From Paracentrotus lividus (taxonomy: Eukaryota; Echinodermata; Echinoidea; Camarodonta; Echinidae), in assembly GCA_940671915.1 (NCBI GenBank), contig CALNVZ010000641.1:6290890-6354889 (forward strand): DNA of 64,000 nucleotides, given 5' to 3'. Of this stretch, positions 46,546-56,600 are shown one piece after another (the stretch's first letter is position 1; each line of letters starts with the position of its first letter). The translations under genes were made by a program, and so were the position numbers. A model generated the notes under the pieces. The model saw only the letters and a program-made list of their open reading frames with translations, was not told the origin of the DNA and searched no databases.

Positions 46546-47990
46546 TAGTTATTTTTCTTATCATTTTTTTTTTTATTGATTTATTTTTCATTTTAATTGA
46601 TTGATTGTTTGATGATTGATTGATTCTTTTATTTTTCAGTTCAGTTTCAGTTCAGTTTCATTTTAGGGTCACACTTACGAGGGATAAGGGAAAAGATTAG
46701 GTTAAATCATGTAAATTGGGTAGTGTAGGGTATAACAAAGTAACGAAAAGTAAGTATTAAAGGGGGAAAAGATCGTCAGCTGGAAAGATACTTCTAAAAA
46801 CACGAACGAACGATTGGGACCAAGACATTATGAAAGGGGTCACCAATCGAACACTTCACGTTTCTCAAGAGGATTTGGCGATCAAATTTGCTTAGTGGCT
46901 GGTCAAAACACGGATAAAACCTTTCCGCTTTGATACATGTCGTATAGTTAGTTTGAATTTGTCTTCAGTATTTACCCCATTTGTTATCTATGCACTTAAA
47001 AGTGAATTTACCCTGTACTTCAACGGAAAACCTCACCTTACTGAGAATGTGTAAAATCGTGTTGCTGTACTGATGTACTTTGGATGAAAGATGGATACAT
47101 GATGCATGAAAAGACTTACCATGCAATACATGGATAAAGGCCATAACTGATTTGATTTAATGAATAGAGCGTTCTGATTGATAATAGACACCAAGATAGA
47201 CACTAAAGCTACAGAGAAATTCAAGCTATCTGTAATGTCTAAAAATGAATGGACTGTCTATATATTAAGAAATGCAAATTTTTATATTTATTTATATTAT
47301 GATATGGAATCTAGGACAGTATGACAAACAGTAAAAACTAGCAAATTATGTTGAAGGTGAACAAAAAAAAAACTTAAGACGAAAACAATTAACGAGAGAT
47401 AAATACATGTAAGTAAATCATGAGGAGAAAGCACAAGGAAATGATCGAAAAGTATAACGACAAAGAAGGTAAAAAAAGAAATGGCAAAGGGAAAATTACA
47501 TTACCAATAGTCTTTTGTTTACAATCTCTTTCGGCATCTCGTTCATCGTTTTTTGCGGAATCTTTATCACATCCTTTTAAAGATATGTTAATTTACAACT
47601 TAACCAGTCAATGAATCCATTATCCAGTCTACCATATTCAATGAAAAAAAAAGGGTTTCTTTAATAAATTATGTAATTAAAACGTCCCTGAAGTAAATTC
47701 AAAACAAAGTTCTGCAACTAGTTCCTGAGTGATAGTCGTCGACGACATGACAGAGCGCAAAAATCCATTTAATCAGACATGTTTGTACAACTATTTATGT
47801 TACCTGCTATATTTGCAAGGTGTTCGTTTAAACACCTATTAGTCACGCCTGAACAGACAACGTCCAAATACACGTCATCAAGCGCTGATCACACCATTAC
47901 TCCAACGTTAAATTATTCATGATAATATATTGCTCCTCTACCATGTCTACAGTGAATATAGCAAATGCAATCACGTCACACCACAGCAGT
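46546..47990. other. Non-coding stretch
   Basis: CAGTTCAGTTTCAGTTCAGT at 46637-46659 resembles the tail of the LINE at 40880 and may be a solo 3' end. The rest is unrecognised. Confidence 0.4.
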
Positions 47991-47997
47991 ATGCTAA

Positions 47998-48257
47998 TGC
48001 GGCGGTCACAACTCGCCGTACCATCGACGTGCAACTCCCTACGATCATGACGATAGATTTCAAGGAAAATTCGTGCAGCGGAGGTACCTTGCAGGTACAA
48101 TGCATGTACGACGTACAGGAGGTTTTTACAATACCCTTACTACAGAATTGCAGAAATCGCAGAAGTTGACCCAGGACCTGTGCGTGCATTGTACATGCAA
48201 CGCAGGCTAAGTTGATGGCACGTGCTCCGTAGCCTACGACGAGTTGTGACCGCCGTA
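47998..48257. mobile_element. Harbinger-like MITE, family H1, copy 2 (260 bp)
   Basis: Same ends and same orientation as 1414-1664 (TGCGGCGGTCACAACTCGCC on the left). Flanked by TAA on the left (47995-47997) and TTA on the right (48258-48260), both TWA but not identical, so one flank may have mutated. Interior order and the TAGCCTACGACGAGTTGTGA right end are conserved. Confidence 0.8.
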
Positions 48258-48353
48258 TTATAAACCTCTACAAATATTTGAAAATGTTTGACATGACTAT
48301 AGCACGAGTAAGACCATCCTACTAAAGAGTGCCTGAACATAATAAGTGCACCT

Positions 48354-48445
48354 CCTTGCGTCCTACATACGATTTTCTGGGTAAACCGACGCATACCAGA
48401 CGAACGATCGACGTACAACCAACGTACGACCGGTCGTGACTGTAA
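48354..48445. mobile_element. Partial CpG-rich repeat beside the H2 insertion
   Basis: ACGATCGACGTACAACCAAC and GTACGACCGGTCGTGAC resemble MITE ends of this cluster. Its continuation may be on the far side of the H2 element, which inserted at a TAA directly after it. Confidence 0.35.
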
Positions 48446-48856
48446 AGGCCACCGCACACCTTACTACTGGTCTACGATCCGATTTTGTAATAAAACGTCA
48501 TAACACTGATATGGATATTTAGAAATAGAACATTATTCTGTGCAGAGTTCTAAATCATCGCAGGAATACTTATATGTTCAAATCAGTGACTACATGTATA
48601 TAACCTTCTTATTAAAATAAAAGCGAATTCAATATCTCATCGTAATGACGTCATAGCAATCGCACAATTGGCTATGATATCAAACCAATCTTCCCTTTAC
48701 TCCTAAATAAAGGCTTGCAATTTTCCGAAATTCGATATGAGTATTCTTTGAACCTCTAACGATAACATTCTATTCATTCACACTTTCGGTAAATAAGCAA
48801 ATTGCGATTTGTTCCAAAATCGGATCGTAGACCAGTCGTAAGGTGTGCGGTGGCCT
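48446..48856. mobile_element. Harbinger-like MITE, family H2 (411 bp)
   Basis: AGGCCACCGCACACCTTACT and its complement form arms of about 45 bp (through GGTCTACGATCCGATTTTG). A perfect TAA flanks both ends (48443-48445, 48857-48859). The interior shares TGACGTCATAGC, and CCTTTACTCCTAA-TAAAG, with the element at 59995-60392, so the two belong to related families. No transposase. Confidence 0.88.
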
Positions 48857-48874
48857 TAACATTACTATGAACAA

Positions 48875-49049
48875 TGCGGAGGTCACAACACGTCATAAGC
48901 TACGGGTCACGTGCGTGCAACGTAGCTTGCGTTGCATGTACGTAACACGTAGCCGTCAAGGTCCGATTGTACGTGCGAGGCAGAATCTTTCTATGGAATC
49001 CGTCGTAGAGAGTTGCACGTTGCACGTACGATGTGATGTGACCATCGCA
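48875..49049. mobile_element. Decayed H1-related MITE
   Basis: The left end TGCGGAGGTCACAACACGTC and the right end GATGTGATGTGACCATCGCA are diverged H1 termini. The interior has GTTGCATGTACGTAACACG and GTCGTAGAGAGTTGCACG, read in the opposite orientation to the other H1 copies. Confidence 0.6.
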
Positions 49050-49251
49050 CTAGACGGTAAACATTCGGCCTTCTCTACTGAACATGTTGGATGTCTCATG
49101 GCTTTATTAGTGTTATCATCCAACTCATCTCACTCACACACATTCCTATAATCAACACCTGATAATCGGTAATGAGACCACATCCAACACCTGAGATCAA
49201 GGCGGAGGAGCCAGTGTTCGTAGGTGATTGGATATGTGGATGCATGCAATT

Positions 49252-49880
49252 GCACTCTTAAAAATTGAAGGGTCAAAGTGACACTTTTCTGGGTCTGTTT
49301 GGATAATAGGAAATTCCTGATCAGTTATCGCCTTACACCTACATGATGGCCCCAATACCCTGCTAGAATGAACACACTCATTCACAATGTGAAACACAGT
49401 GTGAATCACACTGTGTTTCACATTGTTAATCATAGTCTGCTCCACAATGTTAATTTGGGGCGTTTTCACATTGTGGTCACAGTGTGGATAACCGGAGATT
49501 CACACTGTGGCCACACTGTGAAGAATACTGTTCACATTGTGAAATATATGTCGTAAGGTATTCACACTGTGAAAATCTGTTTATCACAGTGTGAAATTTG
49601 TTCACGGTTTGGCCACACTGTGAAATCAATTTCACACTGTGAGCGGGTACATTCACACTGTGAAATCAATTTTCACATTGTGACCAATATGTGCTTTTCC
49701 ACATTGCGGCGGTGTCCACACTGTGAAATCACCCTTTTCGCAGTGTGAACTGTGTTTTCACACTGTGTTCACAATGTGAATGAGTGTGTTCTTTCCAGCA
49801 GGGTAGACCAAGAATAAGGTCATTTTGACCCTTCTTTCTTGACAAATTCAGTGTTGACAAAATCTAGACCCTTTGCAGTT
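49252..49880. mobile_element. GGGTCAAA-type element interrupted by a nested insertion
   Basis: CACTCTTAAAAATTGAAGGG at 49253 matches the terminus near 22256, and the region after 49805 has AAGGTCATTTTGACCCTTC. The palindrome-array element at 49358-49803 lies between them, so it probably inserted into this older repeat. The right boundary is uncertain. Confidence 0.45.
49358..49803. mobile_element. Fold-back element built from CACACTGTGAA palindromes, copy 1
   Basis: The left end is CCCTGCTAGAATGAACACAC and the right end the complement of CCCTGCTGGAAAGAACACAC. TA flanks both ends (49356-49357, 49804-49805). Throughout the 446 bp, TCACACTGTGA or one-base variants (TCACAATGTGA, TCACATTGTGA) recur more than twenty times, each itself a palindrome. 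A longer diverged copy is at 52477-53153. No coding capacity. Confidence 0.85.
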
Positions 49881-50100
49881 AAAGCTTATTTGATATGATG
49901 CAATCAAATTGCGATCATCTGATCATGGTTAAAATAATACAAGACCAAAACATCTTCGAGAGGTTTACTCGACCAGGCAACCAATAGTGTACAACAATAT
50001 GTTATACCACAGTATGCGTTTTTATACAGAATAAGAATTATATTTTCAATATATCATACCGTAGAAAATAATCTGAATTTTAAAAATATATATATGAAAA
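49881..50100. other. AT-rich non-coding stretch
   Basis: Nothing recognised. Confidence 0.4.
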
Positions 50101-50127
50101 AGAAGCATTATTACTATTTCGAGAAAA

Positions 50128-50129
<2 letters not shown>

Positions 50130-50172
<43 letters not shown>
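50130..50172. repeat. (TA)n microsatellite
   Basis: About 21 TA units. Confidence 0.95.
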
Positions 50173-50173
<1 letters not shown>

Positions 50174-50511
50174 CTGAATCATTAAGGACGCATATTAGGT
50201 TAAGGTTGTGAATGCAGAACACTTGTTACATTGGTATTGTGGAGAGGGCTATACAGAAAAAATATACAAAACTAGCATTTCATTCGAGGCACAACAGGGG
50301 CGTATCCAGGATTTCCCAATAGGGGGGGCGCAAGGAAATTTTTATCGCCGTCAGGGGAAGGGGGAGGGGGTTCTTCTAATTTCATATTGTACATGAAAAT
50401 TCCACATTTTTTTTCAATTATCACAAAAGTACATAGTTTCTATACCCTAAGACAATGTATGTTGCGTAGAAACCTATTTATGTGTGCATTATATACCCTT
50501 CTGAATTGAGA

Positions 50512-50935
50512 ATCTGCGAGCGCGAAACGAGAGTCGAAAATGTTGAGGTTTTAAAGTTATATGAAATAAATAAAGGGGCATTTTCTAGTACTAGAAAATG
50601 GTAGATTATTGTGTATAATAGACACATTTAGTATCCGCGAGCGCGAAGCGCGAGCTGAAATTTTTAAAGGTAAAAATTGGAGTTATTTGTGCATTATGAT
50701 TTGGTATCAGCGAGCGCGAAGCGCGAGCCCGAAAATTTGGGGTTTAAAATTTTTTTAAGGTAAAAATTTAGAACTATTATTGTGCATTTGATTTGGTGTC
50801 AGGCGAGCGCGAAGCGCGAGCCGAAAATTTGGGGTTTAGAATTTTTTTAAGGTAAAATTTAGAGTTATTATTGTGCATTTGATTTGGCATCAGCGAGCGC
50901 GAAGCGCGAGCCAAAAATTTGGGGTTTCAAAAAGT
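50512..50935. repeat. Five CpG-rich tandem units inside the hAT-like element
   Basis: GCGAGCGCGAAGCGCGAGC or a variant occurs at about 50517, 50637, 50710, 50804 and 50894. Each is followed by GAAAATTTGGGGTTTAAAAT-like sequence and TTATTGTGCATTTGATTTGG. This is the complement of the motif in 27380-28185. Confidence 0.88.
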
Positions 50936-51344
50936 ATTTTGAATTAATAAAGGGTACTTTCTAATAAACCCATGAGGCCAACTATGTTTCCCAGGAGGCC
51001 GAGGGCCCAGGGAGGCAGAGGGTCCAAGAGGCCTCTTTTCTTTGTGAAATTTTGAAACTTTAGTTTTAAATATTTTTATTTTTCGCTCACTATGTATTCT
51101 TTTTCTTAAAAAGAGGGCGTTTGAGCAATTATTGCAAAATACAATATGAGAAAAGTCGGCCTCGTGGGCCCTCCCCACATTAAAGGCCTTTAATAGTTAT
51201 GGTCGTTTAGAACCAAATAAAGCCTATTTCGGCTTTTTATTGAATAAAGTTGGGCGAAAATTGTACAAGCATCGAGCCTTATTCCCTTCTCTTTCTTTCT
51301 TTTTCTTCTTTTCTTTCCCTTTTTCCTTCTTTCTCCCTTTTTCT

Positions 51345-51346
<2 letters not shown>

Positions 51347-51396
<50 letters not shown>
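51347..51396. repeat. Poly-T run, 50 nt
   Basis: Uninterrupted, inside the hAT-like element close to its right end and preceded by a CTTT-rich tract. Confidence 0.95.
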
Positions 51397-51398
<2 letters not shown>

Positions 51399-51452
51399 TC
51401 GGCCAATAGGGGGGGCGCGCGCCTGTTGCGCCCCCCCCTGGATACGCCCCTG

Positions 51453-51931
51453 CACAATACATTATTTGTTGGTTACGCAGACAAAAACCGAATTAATTAT
51501 AATAATTATAGGTGATACTATATAGATGAAACCATGGTAAGATCAAGGTCATTTCTTTTCTAATTCCTTTGTTTCCGCAAATCAAAATCGATTAATTTAA
51601 TACCAATCAATATTCCATACTGTCCAATGCAGTAGCTTACGGTATATAATTATGATAGTGTTCATCGTCGGTAGGGCCTATAAAAAGGGCACTTTCAAAG
51701 CCTGATCTATCCTTGTTGTGTATTATAATGAAATTTGATTTCTTTTTGCTTCAGACAAAAGGACTGCACGGGTCACACAATGGCTTTGTACGAACTTGCG
51801 ACGCATACAAACTCAGTCTTCATAGCAGAATATGGGCCCGAGGGTTTAGAGTGGGGATGTAAATGTTTTCAGAGGCTCATGTTGTGAAAGAATCCCCTCG
51901 ATCTCTCTGTTGTAAGCACACAACGCACCTT
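51453..51931. other. Non-coding stretch
   Basis: Nothing recognised. Confidence 0.4.
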
Positions 51932-52032
51932 TGCCCTGTTACATAAAAAAGATACTCGTAATACACATTATACCAGAGACTTACGATTGAAATCAATCGT
52001 AAGATCGATCGTATGTTTTGTGTTACAGGGCA
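51932..52032. mobile_element. Short T1-family MITE (101 bp)
   Basis: TGCCCTGTTACATAAAA on the left and TTTTGTGTTACAGGGCA on the right are inverted and match T1 ends. The core holds the palindrome CTTACGATTGAAATCAATCG. Confidence 0.7.
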
Positions 52033-52476
52033 CTTGTTTCACTGTCCGAACACCGACCCCCCTCACTCGGGTAACGTTGTCCCCAAGGCTTAAGCGTGAT
52101 AAGGCATTGGAAACTGCCCATTGAAGGGGTGGGAGAAAATAGTGATAGTCGAAGTTTAGCACTTCGGGGTTCCCCTATCCACCATTTCAGGTCGATTTCT
52201 GATCATCGGCGCCAGGGATTTCCTGACACTGTTTGGTCAACACTCCAAAGAAAAGCAAAGACATCGTTCATTGAAGTTTGAAAACAAGTTCCCACTGTCG
52301 TGAGTAATATTGGTGCTCTGCGTTGCGCTCTCGCCCGCTTTGGCAAAGGGGCAGTTCCAATATTTCGGATGAATACCCCCCAAAAAAATCAATTTAAGAA
52401 ATTTATATTCCTCAACAATTACATTGCAAAATTTGTCAAATGTGTTAATAAAGAAAATAGGACTGATGTCACATAT
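52033..52476. other. Non-coding stretch
   Basis: Complex sequence without a supported gene. Confidence 0.4.
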
Positions 52477-53153
52477 CCCTGCTGGAAAGAACACAGTGTC
52501 CCTAATACAATGTGAACCAAGATGTGAACACACTGTGAACACAGCATGAAAATCATCTTTACACTGTGAAATCCGAGCGTTTTAACAATGTGAACCACAT
52601 GACTTTTTGTTTACAATATGTAAGGGTGTGAATTCAGTGTAAAATTGAACATCAATATGTGAACACTATGTTAAAACATTATCACAGTGTCAAATCATCA
52701 CCACGCTGAATCTAGTGTAGTGGGAGAGGTGAAGAAATGTGAAAGACACTGTCTAAAAGTGATTTGGATAGATTGATAACAGTTCATTTTGTGCTGTGAG
52801 GTTTTGGAATCGCCAAAAAGATAGGAAATTAACCCAATTCAGCTTTGAGTCACATGCACTTACACAGAAATGCATGTATGGGGCAATACAAAATGTTCGG
52901 GACCCAAACTTGCAGCTGTTAGGGTATATTTTGGGTCATATTATGACTACTAAGCCAATTGAAGTGCAAACCTTTCTTGTGGAGCTTTTTATCATGATAT
53001 TCTTCCCAAATGGCATGAAAATAACAGAAAATCTCACAATAATTTTCTTCATCTTCCCAGACATTCCCACTACACTAGATTCCCTTTAACTACGAGCGAC
53101 TTAACATAGTCAACTATGTAAACCACTGTGGGACACTGTGTTCTTTCCAGCAG
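52477..53153. mobile_element. Palindrome-array fold-back element, copy 2 (677 bp)
   Basis: The left end CCCTGCTGGAAAGAACACAG and the right end CACTGTGTTCTTTCCAGCAG are inverted. Near both ends lie CACTGTGAA and CAATGTGAA motifs. The middle (about 52740-53080) lacks them and is AT-rich, so copy 2 has a body that copy 1 lacks. The outermost GGG of the right end is missing. Confidence 0.75.
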
Positions 53154-53240
53154 TAATGCAACACATTTCTAAATCTAACTACTTCAATTTTTATAACTAG
53201 CATATAGTTATGAAAAACATATTTATATCTAACGAGTAAA

Positions 53241-53370
53241 TTTTTTTTTTTTTTCTCTCTCTCTCAGGTTTGAAGGGGCAGATTAACGTCTTGCTAAAGC
53301 ACATTTTTATATCGGAATTTGAATCCTCAACCTACAAGTGCCTTAACCACTCAACTGCGACAACATTCAC
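53241..53370 (-). mobile_element. tRNA-derived SINE remnant
   Basis: On the minus strand a tRNA-like head (A-box-like GTTGAGTGGTTAAGGC, B-box-like GGATTCAAATTCC) is followed by about 45 nt of unrelated body, then GAGAGAGAG and A14 (T14 at 53241-53254). The A-B spacing is shorter than in a true tRNA, as if the anticodon arm was lost. The head resembles a class II (leucine-type) tRNA. Confidence 0.5.
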
Positions 53371-53485
53371 CTTATTCACAAGGGCGATTTCCTCTAGAGT
53401 GTATTCAGGAATGAAGCTAGAAAACCATTTATTAAATCATGCATGTGAAAGTGAGGGACAAGAAAAAAAAGTTTATATCCACTTG

Positions 53486-53935
53486 GTCTAACAGCAGTTG
53501 GTCCAATTCTCTGTTTGTCTAAGACCACATGGGCTATCCCCATTCGGTCTACTAACAATTTGTTCTAAGTTTTCCTTGGTCTAATACGTAATTGGTCTAA
53601 TTCTCACTTGATCTAACGACCACTTAGTCTAATTGCCAATTCGTCTAATAGTCAAATTGTCTAATTACATTTTGATCTAATTCTCAAATGAATACTTGAT
53701 CTATTACCAGTTTGTTACTGGAAGTGACCAAGTGGAAGTTATACAAAATGGATATTTAGACGAAATGGGAGTGCGACGAAATGGGAGTGCGACGAAATGG
53801 AAGTCAGACAAAATGGTAAATAGACGAAGTGGCAATTTGACCAACATGTAATCAGACGTACTGGTTGTAGACGAAATGGAAAGAGACCATGTGGGATGTG
53901 ACTAAATGGGCATGCGGGTGTAAACCAATTGGTAA
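53486..53935. mobile_element. Fold-back element with arms of inverted 16-bp tandem repeats
   Basis: The left arm (about 53486-53710) is made of some 13 units near CATTTGGTCTAATTCT. The right arm (about 53720-53935) carries the complementary unit, GACGAAATGGGAGTGC type, about a dozen times. The arms meet near 53715 with almost no spacer. The design recalls TU elements of sea urchins, whose outer arms are short tandem repeats. Confidence 0.75.
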
Positions 53936-55937
53936 TTTATATACTGGAAAAAACAAAGGGCAATGTGAAAGTGCCCTCTAAAAAATGAGTTCCTGTTGAC
54001 AAGCTGAGGTGACCGTGAGGGGAATTGCAACTTCAAAAAAAATGTAAGATAAGAAAGATCAAAAACATCGGCGGGTGAGGGGTCGGCAAAAGGTATGTAT
54101 GAATTCCGTTGCTCCGCTAGAAGATTTGACACTTCCATTCCAATATTAAAAAATAACAAGACAGCCATGCTTAAAAGAATAAAAGAGACAAAAGGATATA
54201 GTTCAAAGGTATTGTTTGTTTTTTTATGTTTTGTTGTTGGTTTATTACGTTGTATGATAAGCTGACATTTCATTTCCTAAAAGGCTTATATTAATTTACG
54301 ATAACTTTATTCCCTTTTTAAAATCATGTACATGTATACATCATTTACTATCAAGATATGTATCTTTACGCAGCATATTCAACACCGCCAACTGCACCTC
54401 TATTTGACACTCTTCAAGAAGAAGGTGCAACTCTTGAAACTCAGATAAGCTACTAGCAGAATGATTTTAGTTTCACGTAGAAATTGAAATGTAGAAGAAG
54501 ATCTATGATGGAGCTTATCGGCACACTTGACAACCGGCGAATGTGCCATGATAAAATAAATAAAAGTATAAAAGTGCAATTTCTAAAAAGACAAAATGCC
54601 AGTTGGTGATGATGGTCCAAATTGACTGGTTGCCCTTAAACAATGATCACAATATCAGTAAGTTATCTCTTTGTATTATTTGATTGTATCGTATGTAATT
54701 TGCATAATTTTGTATGTGTTATTATACGTAGACATAGATATAAAGACATACAAATAAATAAAAAAAAACATCACAACAAAAGGGTCTAATATCTATTACC
54801 ATCCTCCTCCCATTCCCAAAACCAGCATTCCAGAGCAACTGACTGTTGCACTACGAGGTAGTTCAAATTGAATTCAAGATTGAAGTGAATGGAATGAGAC
54901 TCTCTGCCATGACTCTAATCAATTTGGCCGTGGTACAAACAAAATGTGCATCGTTGGGATTTAATCGAATATAACACATACTGGCAGTCAAAGGTAGGCT
55001 CTAATCCGTTGAAGACTGGCCCGTAATTGTTGTTTACATTGTAAATTTCTAGCCCGAGGAGAAAGCTTTCCTCGCAACATCCACGCGACATTTCAATCCA
55101 ACTGATGTTAGTTATTACGTAATGTTTAATATTACTTAGTCATCCGCGGGTACAGAAACTAAACGATTGGTCATGGTCAAAGTGCATTTTCCTAGTTTAT
55201 TGTAGAAAAATGTTTACAAAAAGACATGTGCACTAAAAAAATCAGATGAGATTTGTCAGAATTCCCATTAGTTTTACGTTCATGTTAGAAAAGTGGATAA
55301 TGGGTATTTATTATTATTCCCAAACGAACGCAGCCATTGTCAACTTCAAACTTGCTCAGCTAATACTTAATGTTACCTTTAAAGAATTGTATCAGTAGTA
55401 ATTTACAAAACATTACAGAAGTTGACTAAAAAAGCTCTCTGAGAGACTCGAGAATGTTTTACTTTTATGACCGTGATGACTAGGATGAACATTATCATTC
55501 CTTGAAAAATGAACCATAACTATGAAATTGTCTACTTTTCTATAATTTTGTATAACTTTTGTCTAACGAAGTATTTTTGTTTTGATGCATTTGATATTTG
55601 GTGAAGTTGATCGGGTTAATGTCACACCATTCGAATTAATTTTAGTGAATTTTAGTTTAATTTCGTTTTGAAACTTTTTTTTTTAATTCTTTTTGTTTTA
55701 CTGTTCCATTATAAAGATAAAAAGCAGAATAGAGAAAATCTGATATAGTGGTCAGAATGACAGATTTCTGGTTCCCACGAGACTAATAACTTATTTATTT
55801 AGACGCCTGGTAAATTATGAATGCCAAGGTTTTAAGCGGAGGTGATGGAAAGACAGAGAGGGAATAAAGATATAATTAAGTTAAAAAGGAAGTGTAAAAG
55901 ACAGAGAAATGGAGCAAGAGAAAAAAAAAATGTATGA
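53936..55937. other. AT-rich non-coding stretch
   Basis: No gene or repeat family recognised; the minus-strand frame at 53902-54273 shows no domain. Confidence 0.45.
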
Positions 55938-56031
55938 TATGAAATTGTTATGATCTTGCAATAAATGAACGCGAATGCTTCGTTAAAGCGTATGCGGAAA
56001 AATGAGGGGTATAAAAAAAAAATTAGAGAGG

Positions 56032-56062
<31 letters not shown>

Positions 56063-56600
56063 AAGAAGTAGGAAGAAAGGGAGAGAAATATATTAGAGAT
56101 GATATAGACCATGGATAGAGCGGATATGAATATTTACTTCTGAAATTGTTATGATCGAGCAAGTAATTTGTGCGAGGTCTTCTTAAAGTTGTAATTAGGT
56201 GGTAGAAAGGAAACCAAGAGGGAGAGAGATGAAAAGAGGGGAATGAGATAGAGACGGGGGACATAAAAGGGATATAGGGAAATTCATTAAATCTAGATCA
56301 TTGGGATGTTGTGATCGCAGCGATCATCGATGCGAGGCCTTTGATTAAAGCTGAAAAGAAAGGATGACACGAACAGACCAAAGTAATAGGGAAATAGAAA
56401 GAGAGAGAGAGAGAAAGGGAGAAAGAGAGAGAGCAAAACAAATGGAAAGGGACAGAGAAAGAGAAGGAGAGGAAAAAACAGACACTGGCGATGATAGCAG
56501 ATGCAAAGGAATGTACCCCCCCCCCCCTCATAATTGAAATTGTTATGATCGCGCAGAAAATGAGCACTTCCCCGAACGAAATTGGAAATATGGATTAAGT
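55938..56600. repeat. Degenerate tandem array with embedded GA microsatellites
   Basis: GAAATTGTTATGATC recurs at 55941, 56142 and 56536, with a diverged unit at 56302. In each case it is followed by a GCAA-AAATGA-CG-like segment, a TTAAAG box and a GAGAGA tract. The period is about 165-230 bp. Confidence 0.7.

Larger units (their letters stand above)
50295..51452. mobile_element. hAT-like non-autonomous element (1158 bp)
   Basis: Ends are CAGGGGCGTATCCAGGATTT and the complement of CAGGGGCGTATCCAGGGGGG. CAGGGGCG termini are typical of hAT elements. The flanks share GCACAA on each side (one-base offset), a possible imperfect target duplication. Inside are five tandem units of about 90 bp with a CpG-rich 19-mer, a GAGGCC-rich segment and a 50-nt poly-T. 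No transposase found. Confidence 0.75.

Noticed and set aside
49358-49803. TGTGA/TCACA palindromes as bacterial CRP-type operators
   Set aside because: The spacing differs from CRP sites, and the setting is an animal transposon.
50512-50935. CRISPR-like array of a repeated 19-mer with spacers
   Set aside because: The spacers are themselves near-identical, the unit is part of a hAT-like element, and the genome is clearly eukaryotic.
51190-51525. Lysine- and phenylalanine-rich open frames
   Set aside because: Products of the 50-nt poly-T run and the adjacent CTTT tract.
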